Origin: an uncultured Oscillospiraceae bacterium
GTDB lineage: Bacteria > Bacillota > Clostridia > Oscillospirales > Oscillospiraceae
Length of the DNA stretch: 42,808 nt
Direction: 5' to 3'
NCBI GenBank assembly: GCA_947626585.1
Contig: CANQSU010000002.1
Coordinates: 1-42,808, forward strand
The first letter of the stretch is position 1; every line of letters begins with the position of its first letter. Below, in pieces: positions 16,893 to 26,211 of the stretch. Made by a program: the position numbers and the translations under genes. Below the pieces are notes generated by a model that was not told where the DNA came from, did not search any database, and saw only the letters and a program-made list of their open reading frames with translations.

Positions 16893-17831
16893 TTATCCTA
16901 CTTGTTTTTGAAAATGCTCGTACGTAATACGAACCGCAGTTTCCAGATCATATTCAGGTTTCCATCCCAACGCCCTAAGGCGAGATGAATTTGTGACTCT
17001 GCGCATTATCCCGTCGGGCTTTGAAAGATCGTAAACAATCTGTCCTTTATAATCGACAACGTTTTTTATAATGTCCGCTAATTCGCGAATTGACGTACCT
17101 CCTGAGCCCGATCCAATATTATAAAGCCCCTCCACCGATTCCTGTTCCATCAGCAAAACACACGCAGACGCAACATCATCGCTAAAAAGGAATTCTTTCA
17201 CCGGCTTACCAGTACCCCACAGAGTAAATTCTGCGGCGTTCGTCGTCTTGGCATCATGCATACGATGAATCATGGATGCTACAACGTTAGCCCTCTCAAG
17301 GTCAAAGGAAGAATCTGTTCCAAAAAAGGCACAGGGAACAACCGTGAAAAACTGATTGCCATACTCTTCTCTATAGTAATCGCAAAGCTTTACACCTGTT
17401 ATTTTGGCTAAACTGTAAGGAAAATCACGTTTGCTCGGCAATCCCGATAAAAAGTCGTCTTCTGTCATCGCCCTGTCCTGTATTTCGGGATAGATAAAAT
17501 CACTGCTCATAAAAAGAAGTTTCTCGACGTCAAACCTATGTGCGCATCTGATCACATTTGTCTGCATAAGAAGATTCTCAAGGAGCAATTCTGCCGGATG
17601 GGAATTTCGGTATGTGATGCTTCCCATTTTTGCCGCAGTATATAAAACATATTTCGGCTTATACTCCTTGAAAAAAGATTCCACTTCATCTTGAGAACTA
17701 AGGTCCAACTCTTTGTGCGTTGGCGATAAGACGTTTGAATAACCTTTCGATAGAAGCCGTCTCCGTATCGCGCTTCCGGCAACGCCATGTCCGCCGGCGA
17801 TAAATATGGCGTCGTTATGTCCCATTATCAT
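16893..17831 (-). CDS. GDP-L-fucose synthase-like epimerase/reductase (Fcl/WcaG family)
   Basis: This 312-residue SDR enzyme has the GxxGxxG-type loop AIFIAGGHGVAGSAIRRRLL near the N-terminus, the catalytic SSDFIYPE (serine) and the YSLAKITGVKLCDYYREE Tyr-x3-Lys pair at about 142-146, plus FLFSDDVASACVLLME. Fcl enzymes perform 3,5-epimerisation and 4-reduction of GDP-4-keto-6-deoxymannose; DmhB-type reductases act on the heptose equivalent. It is the first gene of the left sub-cluster, with AAGGAG upstream of ATG-ATA-ATG. Family placement is good, and the substrate (mannose or heptose series) is inferred from neighbours. Confidence 0.85.
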   Translation of the reverse strand: MIMGHNDAIFIAGGHGVAGSAIRRRLLSKGYSNVLSPTHKELDLSSQDEVESFFKEYKPKYVLYTAAKMGSITYRNSHPAELLLENLLMQTNVIRCAHRFDVEKLLFMSSDFIYPEIQDRAMTEDDFLSGLPSKRDFPYSLAKITGVKLCDYYREEYGNQFFTVVPCAFFGTDSSFDLERANVVASMIHRMHDAKTTNAAEFTLWGTGKPVKEFLFSDDVASACVLLMEQESVEGLYNIGSGSGGTSIRELADIIKNVVDYKGQIVYDLSKPDGIMRRVTNSSRLRALGWKPEYDLETAVRITYEHFQKQVG

Positions 17832-18026
17832 ATCATCGTCTCCTTTTCTTTCATCTCATATAATTATTCCTGTTAATTCTTTTTCTCGATAAAAATATCA
17901 ATTTTTCATCAAGAAATGCTATGCTGCGGACAGCCCATTTCCGCGTGAAAGCGCTGAAATGACGTCTCATACAAAATCTGATACACATGCGGTGTTATAA
18001 AAAGGCTTTGCACTTTTTATCAGGTT
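17832..18026. other. Intergenic stretch between Fcl-like gene and YfhO remnant
   Basis: This is an AT-rich stretch of about 195 bases. On the minus strand it must hold the start signals of the Fcl-like gene: AAGGAG precedes the ATG, but I could not identify a convincing -35/-10 pair with normal spacing. I see no coding frame and no terminator. Confidence 0.4.
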
Positions 18027-18263
18027 CTAATATAAGACTCCTAAGCTGACAACACTTACAGTCACTCCCAGCTTCAGTTCCGGCAAACGGTAGCGGGATT
18101 CTATCTCATGGTACCCCGCCGTCAGGGGGAGACACATAAACATGCGGTTGCCGCGAAGAATCTTTATCGTCTCCCCGTCTACCGTAGCTGGGCAGCCCTT
18201 ACTGTTCGATATACTGAAATAAAACATTTTGTTCTTGGACAGGCTCACCGTACTTACACCCAA
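18027..18263 (-). pseudogene. C-terminal remnant of a YfhO-family membrane protein
   Basis: The 78 codons (FSISNSKGCPATVDGETIKI, LPLTAGYHEIESRYRLPELK and a final hydrophobic stretch) match the end of YfhO-type proteins, where the extracytoplasmic domain 'ATVDG..GxHxIxLxY' precedes a last helix. Full family members are some 800 residues or longer. A stop lies just upstream in the same frame and no other YfhO sequence is nearby, so this is a leftover. YfhO proteins act in glycosylation of surface polymers, so it may record an earlier version of the locus. Confidence 0.65.
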
Positions 18264-18346
18264 ATCAAACTATTCACCTCTCAATCCCGATGCTGATCTC
18301 ATTCATTTCTAAGTGGTTATAATTTGACACTACTTACCTATTCTCC

Positions 18347-21196
18347 TTATTCCCAAATTGGTTTTTGATCCCTTGGCGTTATAGTAATATCATGAATGGC
18401 CACTTCTTCATCAGTCTGATTCACACACCTGATTTCAAGCCCGTCTGCGTGTGAATCGGCGTTAATAGAGAATGTGATCTCATTATCGCTCTTTTCTAAC
18501 CCCTCCATTTCATAGGTTCGAGCATTGAGTGTATCCGCAATGCCGCTGACCACATCAAATGTCCCTGCGTCCAGGTTTTCACCACGAATCACCACGTCGT
18601 AAGTTCCAGAATCAATCGAGGTATACGGGCCATACTGTGCCGCCCCCTTTGGCAGGACAATCATCCCTTCTCTCAAATAGGCTCCGTTTTGATATTGAAG
18701 CGATATGAAATTAAACTTCGCGTTTTCTCCGAACCGCAACAAGTCGAAAGCCAAAGGATTTTTCTCATAATGATACAGACTATATCCGGCTACTTCTTCC
18801 GTCTTGTCTGCCATAGAAAGAAGGTATCCACGCTTTTCTCCATCGAGCCATGTTTCTCGTTGTTCCGGTCCCAAAACGATCGTGATTGGTTCATCGTCGT
18901 TAGTCCACCGTGTACGGTCTGTAATCCAATCGTAACTCTGAATGGTCTCCGTGTCGCTCAGCAGGGGGCCTTCGACTTCTTCGTTGCTCAGGAAGGTAAT
19001 ACTGCTATTATTCCAATATGTGCTTGCAATTCTGTAATAACCGTTATCCTTTAAATACTCCGTTAATTGTATAAGCCCATTTGAATCGATGTTTTGATGC
19101 GTATAATAAACCACAGAGGACAAGCCAATTCCTACCATAACAAAGATACAGAAAAAACTACGAACAACTTTCAAATCTTTGCGTCTATATAAATATCGGT
19201 AAAGTGAAACAGTCAGGACTATGGTAAGTAGAGGAATTGTTGCGAACCAATACCTGGTAAAGCCTTCATACCTTGTAAAGTAGCAAAAAATCAGGAACAA
19301 AACCGCAGAAGCAGCAAGATAACATAGAATCTTCTTCTCCCAATCCGTCAGCCAATTTTCCTTCCTTAACTCGCACAACCCCCAGACAAGCACAATAAGT
19401 AATACGCACATGTAGACCGTCAATAGCCCTCTCGCGGAAAAAATGAATGACCCGTCTAACACAATGCCAAATGCTCTAAATAAAAATGTCGTCTCCGTGC
19501 AAATGTCCGTCCAAAGAGAATCAAATGTCGCAAGGGAAAAAGCTGTCGACGGTTGTCCAATATAGTGCATATACGGAGTGATTACGAATCGGTAAACTGC
19601 TACGCCAAAAATATTAGCAAAAAGCAAGCCACTCGATATAACAACAGGTTTTATCGAAACATTATTTCGCTTGAGTTTTCCATGGATATACTGAATCACT
19701 TCAAATAGAAAGACAGGCAGATAAAGGTAGAGCAACATTCTTATGCCGCAAATGCCAAAATACACCGAAATTCCAAGCAATATAATTATTTTTAATAAAC
19801 GGGATCTCTTGTTGTGTGTTATATCTCTTAATATTGCAAATGTCAGCATTTCGCCAATGAGAAACAACGAAAAAGCGGGAACATACCGAAAAACGGGGTA
19901 TTCATCGATGTTATACTTTATTCCGTACCCCATCCCGAAAAAAATCACCAGCGCTAATAGCGTCTCCGGATAGGTCCAATCCAGTTTTCTGAAAAAATAG
20001 GTAGCTGCCACCGCCAACAGTATGGTTATGGCAACAAGCGTCATCTTGGCACTTATGACAACATTTTTTGTGAGCGAATAAAATATTACGTACAAAAACC
20101 ACGGACGCGAAGCAAGAAGCTCTGTACAATTGGCATACTCTGGGCTGAAAGGATTCCCGGTCTCCCAAACCTTTCGCATATATAAGAACTCACCAGCATA
20201 ATCATCATTAATATGCTGCTCCAAATACATCCAATTTTGAGCTGAGATAATAGCAAGTAAACACAAAAAGGCAACTAAGAACAGGTACCCCAGTTTATCC
20301 TGCTGTAATTCTGCATATACATTTTTTCCCCATTGAGCAAATCTGTTAATGTGGTTCCTTCCTTCTCCCTTGCTCATTATTAAAACATCCCCACTTTCGC
20401 CATCAATTTTTTGATTATTATTAGCCTCTACTACTGTATCAGCCGCGGGCAATTGTATGGCTCCACTCAAAAACTTCTCATACTTCCCGCATATCTCATC
20501 TACGTTTTCCCCAAACGCGACTTGCTTGCCTTTGTGAAGCCAAAGGACCTTGTTGCACATCTCGCGCACCTGGTCCATTGAATGAGAAACGAGGATCGTG
20601 GTGGCACCGCCGTGTATGATTTCCTTCATTTTTTCTTCGCTTTTCTTTCGGAAAGCGCCATCGCCGACGGACAGCACCTCGTCCAAAATCAGGATGTCGG
20701 GACGCACAAGGCTGGCGATGGAGAACGCCAGTCTGGACTGCATACCGGACGAAAGCTGTTTGAAGGGCCTGTTCTGAAAATCCTGCAACTCCGCGAATTC
20801 TATGATGGAGTCATACGTATCGTCCATGAACTTACGCGTATAACCCAGCAACGCCCCGCGCAAATAGGTGTTCTCCCTCACAGTCAAATCGCCATCGAAA
20901 CCGCTGCCCAGCTCCAGCAGGGCAGCGATACTCCCCTCCCGGCGAACGTTGCCGTAAGTGGGCTCCATGATACCGGCAACAGCCTTCAGTAGTGTGGACT
21001 TACCCGCGCCGTTACTCCCAATAATGCCCAACATATCCCCTTTTTCAAGGCTAAAGGAGATATCCCTGTCCGCCCAAAACTCGTTCACGGAATAATTGTG
21101 TGTCAGCCTCCGCATAACATACTCCTTCAAGCCGATATCCTTGAAATCGCCTGTCATATAGCGGATAGATGCGTTATTGACTTCCAGTACGCTCAT
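18347..21196 (-). CDS. Wzt-like ABC ATPase fused to a polytopic membrane protein and a C-terminal beta domain
   Basis: This 949-residue three-part protein begins with residues 1-245, a polysaccharide-export ABC ATPase (Wzt/TagH type): Walker A GIIGSNGAGKSTLLKAVAGI, signature QLSSGMQSRLAFSIA, Walker B DILILDEVLSVGD and switch His in ILVSHS. A linker precedes about 10 membrane helices (about 305-700) resembling GT-C-like or O-acyltransferase-like integral proteins, with a short loop DDYAGEFLYMRKVW after the first helix. After about 120 extracytoplasmic residues comes a beta-rich domain from about residue 841 (MIVLPKGAAQYGPY) that is also found in the proteins at 22889 and 24173. The partner permease is at 25393. 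A canonical Wzt would end near residue 250-430 without membrane helices. A GT4 remnant lies immediately upstream. Confidence 0.87.
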   Translation of the reverse strand: MSVLEVNNASIRYMTGDFKDIGLKEYVMRRLTHNYSVNEFWADRDISFSLEKGDMLGIIGSNGAGKSTLLKAVAGIMEPTYGNVRREGSIAALLELGSGFDGDLTVRENTYLRGALLGYTRKFMDDTYDSIIEFAELQDFQNRPFKQLSSGMQSRLAFSIASLVRPDILILDEVLSVGDGAFRKKSEEKMKEIIHGGATTILVSHSMDQVREMCNKVLWLHKGKQVAFGENVDEICGKYEKFLSGAIQLPAADTVVEANNNQKIDGESGDVLIMSKGEGRNHINRFAQWGKNVYAELQQDKLGYLFLVAFLCLLAIISAQNWMYLEQHINDDYAGEFLYMRKVWETGNPFSPEYANCTELLASRPWFLYVIFYSLTKNVVISAKMTLVAITILLAVAATYFFRKLDWTYPETLLALVIFFGMGYGIKYNIDEYPVFRYVPAFSLFLIGEMLTFAILRDITHNKRSRLLKIIILLGISVYFGICGIRMLLYLYLPVFLFEVIQYIHGKLKRNNVSIKPVVISSGLLFANIFGVAVYRFVITPYMHYIGQPSTAFSLATFDSLWTDICTETTFLFRAFGIVLDGSFIFSARGLLTVYMCVLLIVLVWGLCELRKENWLTDWEKKILCYLAASAVLFLIFCYFTRYEGFTRYWFATIPLLTIVLTVSLYRYLYRRKDLKVVRSFFCIFVMVGIGLSSVVYYTHQNIDSNGLIQLTEYLKDNGYYRIASTYWNNSSITFLSNEEVEGPLLSDTETIQSYDWITDRTRWTNDDEPITIVLGPEQRETWLDGEKRGYLLSMADKTEEVAGYSLYHYEKNPLAFDLLRFGENAKFNFISLQYQNGAYLREGMIVLPKGAAQYGPYTSIDSGTYDVVIRGENLDAGTFDVVSGIADTLNARTYEMEGLEKSDNEITFSINADSHADGLEIRCVNQTDEEVAIHDITITPRDQKPIWE

Positions 21197-21208
21197 AACC
21201 GTCTCCTA

Positions 21209-21720
21209 TTACTGAATTAAAGATGCCTCGCATGCCGCCTCTATGCTGCAACCAACGGTGGGCTTTTCAAGGCGCGTCGCCTCCGCGAAAATAACACTGA
21301 AAGATTCATACAACGGCTGAGAAGAAAAGCCGTCGTAATCTGCATATTCCCGCTTCTTTTCCGCATCGGTTATCTTACCCATAAAGCGTATACGACGAAC
21401 CCTCTGTTCCCTGGATCACCACTCAAAACTTGCGCACATTATATATCTCCTTGTCAGCATCATATGTCACGCAGCCGCCTGCCAAGTTCAGTTCTGAATC
21501 CGGGTACTTGTCCGACATCACCGGTGCAACCGTCGGAATTCTGTCGATTCCCTTGCGCCGTTCCAAGCGGCCAACGGGAATGGCAATCAATTTCCCATTG
21601 TTCTTTCGTGAACGGCTGTTTGATCTTTATCGCATACAGCCCTTAAATCGCATCATTTACTCAGTCGCTGGCGGCAATGATATGATAATGACAGATACCA
21701 TAAGGGATATAGTTCATTGC
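21209..21720 (-). pseudogene. Decayed GT4 glycosyltransferase
   Basis: No track ORF covers this, but translating the minus strand gives three GT4-like pieces in different frames, in the correct order: YIPYGICHYHIIAASD, then GKLIAIPVGRLERRKGIDRI with YPDSELNLAGG, then FMGKITDAEKKREYADYDGF with YESFSVIFAEATRLEKPTVG. These correspond to the start of the donor domain, the sugar-binding loop and the E-x7-E region. Stops and frameshifts between the pieces and the missing N-terminal half show it is dead. It overlaps the end of the intact GT4 at 21714 by a few bases. Confidence 0.8.
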
Positions 21721-22790
21721 TCAGTCCCCCACTTTTGCAGCAGTGTATTCAGGCGTTCTCTTACCGCAACCCGACTGTATTTTTTTAAGTTTCTTCCCTG
21801 CTTTTCAATAATAGAATTCCTTAACCTTTCATCATGCAAAACACTGTCCAACAGACAAGCAATCAGCGCATAGTCCCTTTTGTATAGCAAAACGCCACTC
21901 CCACCCATCGTATCTGGCACAGCGCAAGAAGCATACCCAATGGTAGGTATACCAAAGTGCTGCGCCTCCAAAAGCGGCATGCAAAACCCCTCATGTTCGC
22001 TCATGCAGAGAAATACTGATGCACCACGGTAATACGAATATAACTCTTTAGCGGTCACCTTACCTGTAAAAACCACCTGGTTTTTCGCCGTCATTTGGTC
22101 CACCTGAGCATAGAGCGCATCTGTATAGTCATTTTTTTGCGCAGAATCGCCTACCAAATATAGCTTAATGTTTTGGCTATGATATCTATAATAGTTTTCA
22201 AAAACACGCAGAATGTCCTCGAATCGTTTATTAGGCGCTACCCGTCCAACAAATAATATGTATGGCTCACCGTTTTGAAGCTGATGTAGAAGTTTTCGGT
22301 CATATGGCGCGTTTTCTAATTCCTCAAAATCAAAATACGGAGGAAGAACGTCCGTCTCTGTTATGTCAGCTCCATATGAAATCAAATCCATAGCATTGAA
22401 CGGAGATGCCGCCCAAAACCCATCGAAACGCTGTAAATTCTCCTTCAACTGCTCAAGTCCTTCCTTGCAGTTTTTATATGCCTCCGGGTCACAGGCACGG
22501 AAGAACTCCGGGGGGGTCACATTGTGATAATAAATCAGCCGACGGCAAGGGTATCCTGCCACTTGTTCAAGAATCATACTCTTTCCCGCAAAGTTATAGA
22601 TTATCAAATCGCTTTTCATTGGGCGGTATTTATCTATATCTTCACGATAGTCCGCCACTCTCTCATCCCACCACTTAGAATATATCTGGTTTTCTATGCG
22701 CAGATCATCCAAAATACCCTTTAGTTGCATAACAACATTGCCCACACCGTCGCCGAAATTCAGCGTATCAATCATCTGAATCACTCGCAT
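21714..22790 (-). CDS. GT4 glycosyltransferase (paralogue of 30423-31490)
   Basis: This 358-residue GT-B transferase starts MRVIQMIDTLNFGDGVGNVV and carries RRLIYYHNVTPPEFF in the acceptor domain. ILFVGRVAPNKRFEDILRVF (about 185-205) and the catalytic C-terminal block FLCMSEHEGFCMPLLEAQHF (E-x7-E, about 270-290) follow. It shares the unusual beginning (VIQ...DG/A-GN/Y) and the 'YHNITPPSFF' motif with the gene at 30423, so the two are duplicates that have diverged. The ribosome site GGAGG lies 10 bases before the ATG. It probably adds one sugar of the repeat; specificity is unknown. Confidence 0.88.
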   Translation of the reverse strand: MRVIQMIDTLNFGDGVGNVVMQLKGILDDLRIENQIYSKWWDERVADYREDIDKYRPMKSDLIIYNFAGKSMILEQVAGYPCRRLIYYHNVTPPEFFRACDPEAYKNCKEGLEQLKENLQRFDGFWAASPFNAMDLISYGADITETDVLPPYFDFEELENAPYDRKLLHQLQNGEPYILFVGRVAPNKRFEDILRVFENYYRYHSQNIKLYLVGDSAQKNDYTDALYAQVDQMTAKNQVVFTGKVTAKELYSYYRGASVFLCMSEHEGFCMPLLEAQHFGIPTIGYASCAVPDTMGGSGVLLYKRDYALIACLLDSVLHDERLRNSIIEKQGRNLKKYSRVAVRERLNTLLQKWGTEQ

Positions 22791-22888
22791 AATTCTTTAT
22801 CCTCCGTGTGCTAAACATCTATATTTCTATGGGCCTCTCGTCGGATAGCATTATCAGTTACCTGCTCCAACGTGTAATCCTATTGTCC

Positions 22889-24115
22889 TTATCCTTGTTT
22901 CCGGGCACAATCGTGAAGCAGCTTAATCGCGTCCTCAATCCTGGCCCACATACGGCCGATCTCCTCAAGCCTGGTATCATTGGCACACGAGCCGTTTACG
23001 CTTTCTGCCAATTCCTGCAAATTGTACTCAGCCTTGTCAAGCCTCTCTGCACTCACATTTATATCTCCGATAGAGTCAGCCAAAGCGGACAACTCATTTT
23101 CCAAAGCATTGAGTCTTTCTTCATTCCTGCGTATGTATTCCTGTTCTTGACGTGCCATCTCAAGGTTTTGCAACTGCTCCTGTAGCTTAAATATCTGCTC
23201 ATTCTGGAGCGCGATTTTCCGGTCCAGTTGTTCGATTTTTTCAGACTCCGATTGCTGTATCTCCGAGAGCCCTTCTGCAATCGACGCGGCGAGCAGCCGT
23301 ACCTGACGGTTTTGATCCCCAAAGATCGCCGCGATACGTCTGTTGAAGTCAAGCTGGAACGCAATAAAACAGTTCATCAGCTTCCTCAAGAAGCGCTTTA
23401 TCGCGTGGAACCGTGTCCTCTGAGGCAGTGTACATTCAGCGGCCACCTGCAACCCTCGATAAGCTGCGGCATCACCTCTCTGAATATCATACAATTCCTG
23501 AATATACGCCCCGACAACACGGCCGGCGGATTTCTCTTCCAGGCTATCTTCCTCGCCTTTCTCCGGGTTGTCTGTTTCATATTCGGCCAATCGTACTGTG
23601 TTTTCTCCTTGGATTGATTCCAAGTGGTCACTGACTGAGACCTTGTTAAATATGATTTCTCCACTTCCGCTATTGATAGTTTTCAATTCCAAGTCGGATA
23701 TTTCTTCCGGAAGTGAAAATGGAAGAACCACTTTCCCGTTCCGCAGCAGGTCTTCGGCATTACCCGAGGCTATGCGCCCCACTGTCTGGCTGCTAACTTC
23801 CACCTTACCGTCAGGAAGGTCACCTGTTAAATCATATACAGCCGCGTAATCACCGGCAGGAAACGCAAAATAGGGCCCGAAAACAGTGCCGTCGGCGGGT
23901 ATCCTGATTCTGTTTTCCTCCCGCGAGCAGTTCTCAGTACAGAACATCTTTCCGGCTTCAAATTTGCCATTCGTGCCAATAAATCTGTTGGCATATTGTG
24001 CTTGGTACTTTTTTGCCAAGGCCTGTGAATACTCCCAGTCATCGTTAACTAAAAAATCACCGCGGTAGTATTCTTCTACATTATTCGTGGTCCCATCGAC
24101 GCGACTATGTGCCAT
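22889..24115 (-). CDS. Coiled-coil protein with an N-terminal 'YGPY' beta domain
   Basis: I do not recognise a named family for the whole protein (408 residues). Residues about 68-165 are beta-rich and match the C-terminal domains of the ABC fusion (18347) and the FkbM-like protein (24173): IRIPADGTVFGPYFAFPAGDY. Residues 285-395 are a long heptad-rich coiled coil (LSEIQQSESEKIEQLDRKIA onward). There is no signal peptide and no clear membrane helix. The layout resembles chain-length or modification regulators of ABC-dependent glycan systems, where a coiled coil measures or tethers the assembly; that is a hypothesis. It sits between a GT4 and the FkbM-like gene in one operon, with GGGGGAA before the ATG. 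Confidence 0.75.
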   Translation of the reverse strand: MAHSRVDGTTNNVEEYYRGDFLVNDDWEYSQALAKKYQAQYANRFIGTNGKFEAGKMFCTENCSREENRIRIPADGTVFGPYFAFPAGDYAAVYDLTGDLPDGKVEVSSQTVGRIASGNAEDLLRNGKVVLPFSLPEEISDLELKTINSGSGEIIFNKVSVSDHLESIQGENTVRLAEYETDNPEKGEEDSLEEKSAGRVVGAYIQELYDIQRGDAAAYRGLQVAAECTLPQRTRFHAIKRFLRKLMNCFIAFQLDFNRRIAAIFGDQNRQVRLLAASIAEGLSEIQQSESEKIEQLDRKIALQNEQIFKLQEQLQNLEMARQEQEYIRRNEERLNALENELSALADSIGDINVSAERLDKAEYNLQELAESVNGSCANDTRLEEIGRMWARIEDAIKLLHDCARKQG

Positions 24116-24172
24116 TCTGTATTCCCCCTATTGATTCTTCGCTTTTCTTACTTCACTGTATGCAAGGTCAAA

Positions 24173-25303
24173 TCAAATCAGATATATCTTCTTCAAAGCG
24201 ACCACGACATCCGACACGTTGTTGATAACAAATTCCACGTTTTCAAACTGTTTCCAAAGCTTGAATTTGTATTCGTTTTTGCCGTTTTCCAGCAAAAATC
24301 CTCCCAAAAAAATCCTTCCTGAATTAGCCGTTATCTTCCCCGCGACAGGAATATCGATGGTATCACTCAAATCAATGTCCATCACAATTTTGTAATCACC
24401 GGCGGGAAGCGTTGTATACGGGCCATATACAACTCCACCGGAAGGAATGACGATTCGATCGGCCTCTCTGCGTGCGCCACCCGTACACTGCATTTTGCTC
24501 AGATAATCATTTTGTCTGGACAGAACGCTTTCACCTAATATACAGTAATCAGAACGATGACCGGTTACATGTGACGGGAGTACACAACATTGAGGATTAT
24601 ATAGATTCTCAGCCGTAGCCGGAAGCGGGAACTTATTCTTTGCTAAGCTTTCGCGCACAAAGAAGGCATTTACGCCCGTTATATTTGTTCCAACCAGCTG
24701 ATATCCTTTTCTCCTGCCCAAAACCTCCAACGCTTTCAGAGATGCACCCTGGTTATCGTTTCCCTGCCACAGATGGGCGCTGAAATAAGGCATGATCCAC
24801 TCGCAATCCGGTGGGAACTTCCCGTTATACTCAATGCAGACAACCCTCGGCTTGACTGCTTGGATTGCTTCCCAGACATGGTAGTCATTTCCGTCAACAT
24901 CCACGCTTAGAAAGTCGATATCGCCCTGCATTCCATTTTTCATAAAGATGCGGTTGATATTATCCCTTGTGATAAACGCACATTCCGTTTTCAACGCTCC
25001 AGTAGAAATAACGCATGAAAACTTCTCCTGGATTTGTTCATAATACGGTCTGTGCCCCTCGATCCAAAGGCCTGTCCATCCCTTGAACAAAAGATAATGG
25101 CTGTTGCACTCCAGGCCATTCTCCACGCCGAACTCAATAAAGCGTTTACTGGTCGTTCCAATGCGGTCAAATATCTCCTGGATGATCCCGTCTTCATCAT
25201 TTTGGGAAAATACTTTATATCCGTATTGTTCAAGAAAAACAGGATTTTCCAGGCGTTCTCTGGTTTTCTTATTCCAGCGGTAACCGCCGTACACTGGCTC
25301 CAT
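24173..25303 (-). CDS. FkbM/SAM-methyltransferase-like protein with C-terminal 'YGPY' domain
   Basis: Residues about 25-220 look like a Rossmann methyltransferase-type domain seen in surface-glycan loci: QNDEDGIIQEIFDRIGTTSK, RFIEFGVENGLECNSHYLLF (motif I-like), LWIEGHRPYYEQIQ (acidic ribose contact) and IDFLSVDVDGNDYHVWEAI. Residues from about 275 form the shared beta domain (RIVIPSGGVVYGPYTTLPAG). A glycan-modifying methyltransferase at the growing end would parallel the O8/O9a systems, where modification stops growth and the transporter's C-terminal domain binds the modified end. Methyl transfer itself is not demonstrated, since some family members have unknown chemistry. Confidence 0.75.
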   Translation of the reverse strand: MEPVYGGYRWNKKTRERLENPVFLEQYGYKVFSQNDEDGIIQEIFDRIGTTSKRFIEFGVENGLECNSHYLLFKGWTGLWIEGHRPYYEQIQEKFSCVISTGALKTECAFITRDNINRIFMKNGMQGDIDFLSVDVDGNDYHVWEAIQAVKPRVVCIEYNGKFPPDCEWIMPYFSAHLWQGNDNQGASLKALEVLGRRKGYQLVGTNITGVNAFFVRESLAKNKFPLPATAENLYNPQCCVLPSHVTGHRSDYCILGESVLSRQNDYLSKMQCTGGARREADRIVIPSGGVVYGPYTTLPAGDYKIVMDIDLSDTIDIPVAGKITANSGRIFLGGFLLENGKNEYKFKLWKQFENVEFVINNVSDVVVALKKIYLI

Positions 25304-25392
25304 AAATTCCCTCCAGGTAATGACCCCAGGTTTTTACTCAAGTCTCCGGACAATGATTTTGGCTCACGGCCTTGGCATTTTATAGAGATGTT

Positions 25393-26169
25393 TCATACGT
25401 AATACAAAAAGGAATGGTTGTACTTCTTGTACATTAACGCCCCCACACAAAAGGCAATCAGAGCATAGGCGGCTGCCAACAGATGAAATTGTGGTGTCGG
25501 TATTACGCTGTCTATCACGATCTTTCTAAAATATCGTATATAGAGGTAGATGGGATTTAGCAGGAACAGATACTGCGCCGTCTGGCCATATCCGTCGATA
25601 GTGTAAAAAATGGCCGACATCCACATAATGAGTTGGGTCAAAATTCCCCAAAGATACTGCATATCCCTGAAGAACACAAATAGTGCCGATAGGACAAGCC
25701 CAATGCCCAAATTAAACACGATCAGACACCCAATCGGATATACAAGCAAAAGGAATTTCCAAGTAAAGGAGATTCCATCGATTGCCGCAAATACGAAGAA
25801 AATCAGTAATGTCAGCCCAAAGTTAATGAGGGACGACACATTTTCAGAAAACAAAAACAGATACTTCGGAACGTTGACCTTCGTGAATATACCTGAATTG
25901 CCCACCAGGGAACTCATCCCCAAGTTTGTGGCGTCAGTGAAATAGGAAAACACCAGCTGACCGGCAAATAGGTAAATCGAATAATGATTCACATTGTTGC
26001 CAAAAAAGTTGTTAAATACCAGCCACATAATGAGGAGATTCATGAGCGGGGACAGAATACTCCATGCCATTCCCAAAATCGTCCGTTTGTATTTCTTTGT
26101 AAAATCCCGCTTCACCAGCTCCGAGAACAGAAACCAGTGCTTTCGCAGTTTTGCCAAGGCTTCAGTCAT
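25393..26169 (-). CDS. ABC-2 type polysaccharide export permease (Wzm/TagG family)
   Basis: This 258-residue permease has six hydrophobic helices. The N-terminal amphipathic part ELVKRDFTKKYKRTILGMAW is characteristic of Wzm/TagG, as is the C-terminal FLLNPIYLYIRYFRKIVIDS region. Length is standard. It is the membrane half of the exporter whose ATPase is the fusion at 18347-21196, although three genes lie between them. It exports lipid-linked glycan across the cytoplasmic membrane. Confidence 0.92.
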   Translation of the reverse strand: MTEALAKLRKHWFLFSELVKRDFTKKYKRTILGMAWSILSPLMNLLIMWLVFNNFFGNNVNHYSIYLFAGQLVFSYFTDATNLGMSSLVGNSGIFTKVNVPKYLFLFSENVSSLINFGLTLLIFFVFAAIDGISFTWKFLLLVYPIGCLIVFNLGIGLVLSALFVFFRDMQYLWGILTQLIMWMSAIFYTIDGYGQTAQYLFLLNPIYLYIRYFRKIVIDSVIPTPQFHLLAAAYALIAFCVGALMYKKYNHSFLYYV

Positions 26170-26211
26170 TGTAGAATTGACTCCTTAACTCAAAATTGAC
26201 ACGAAAGGCCT

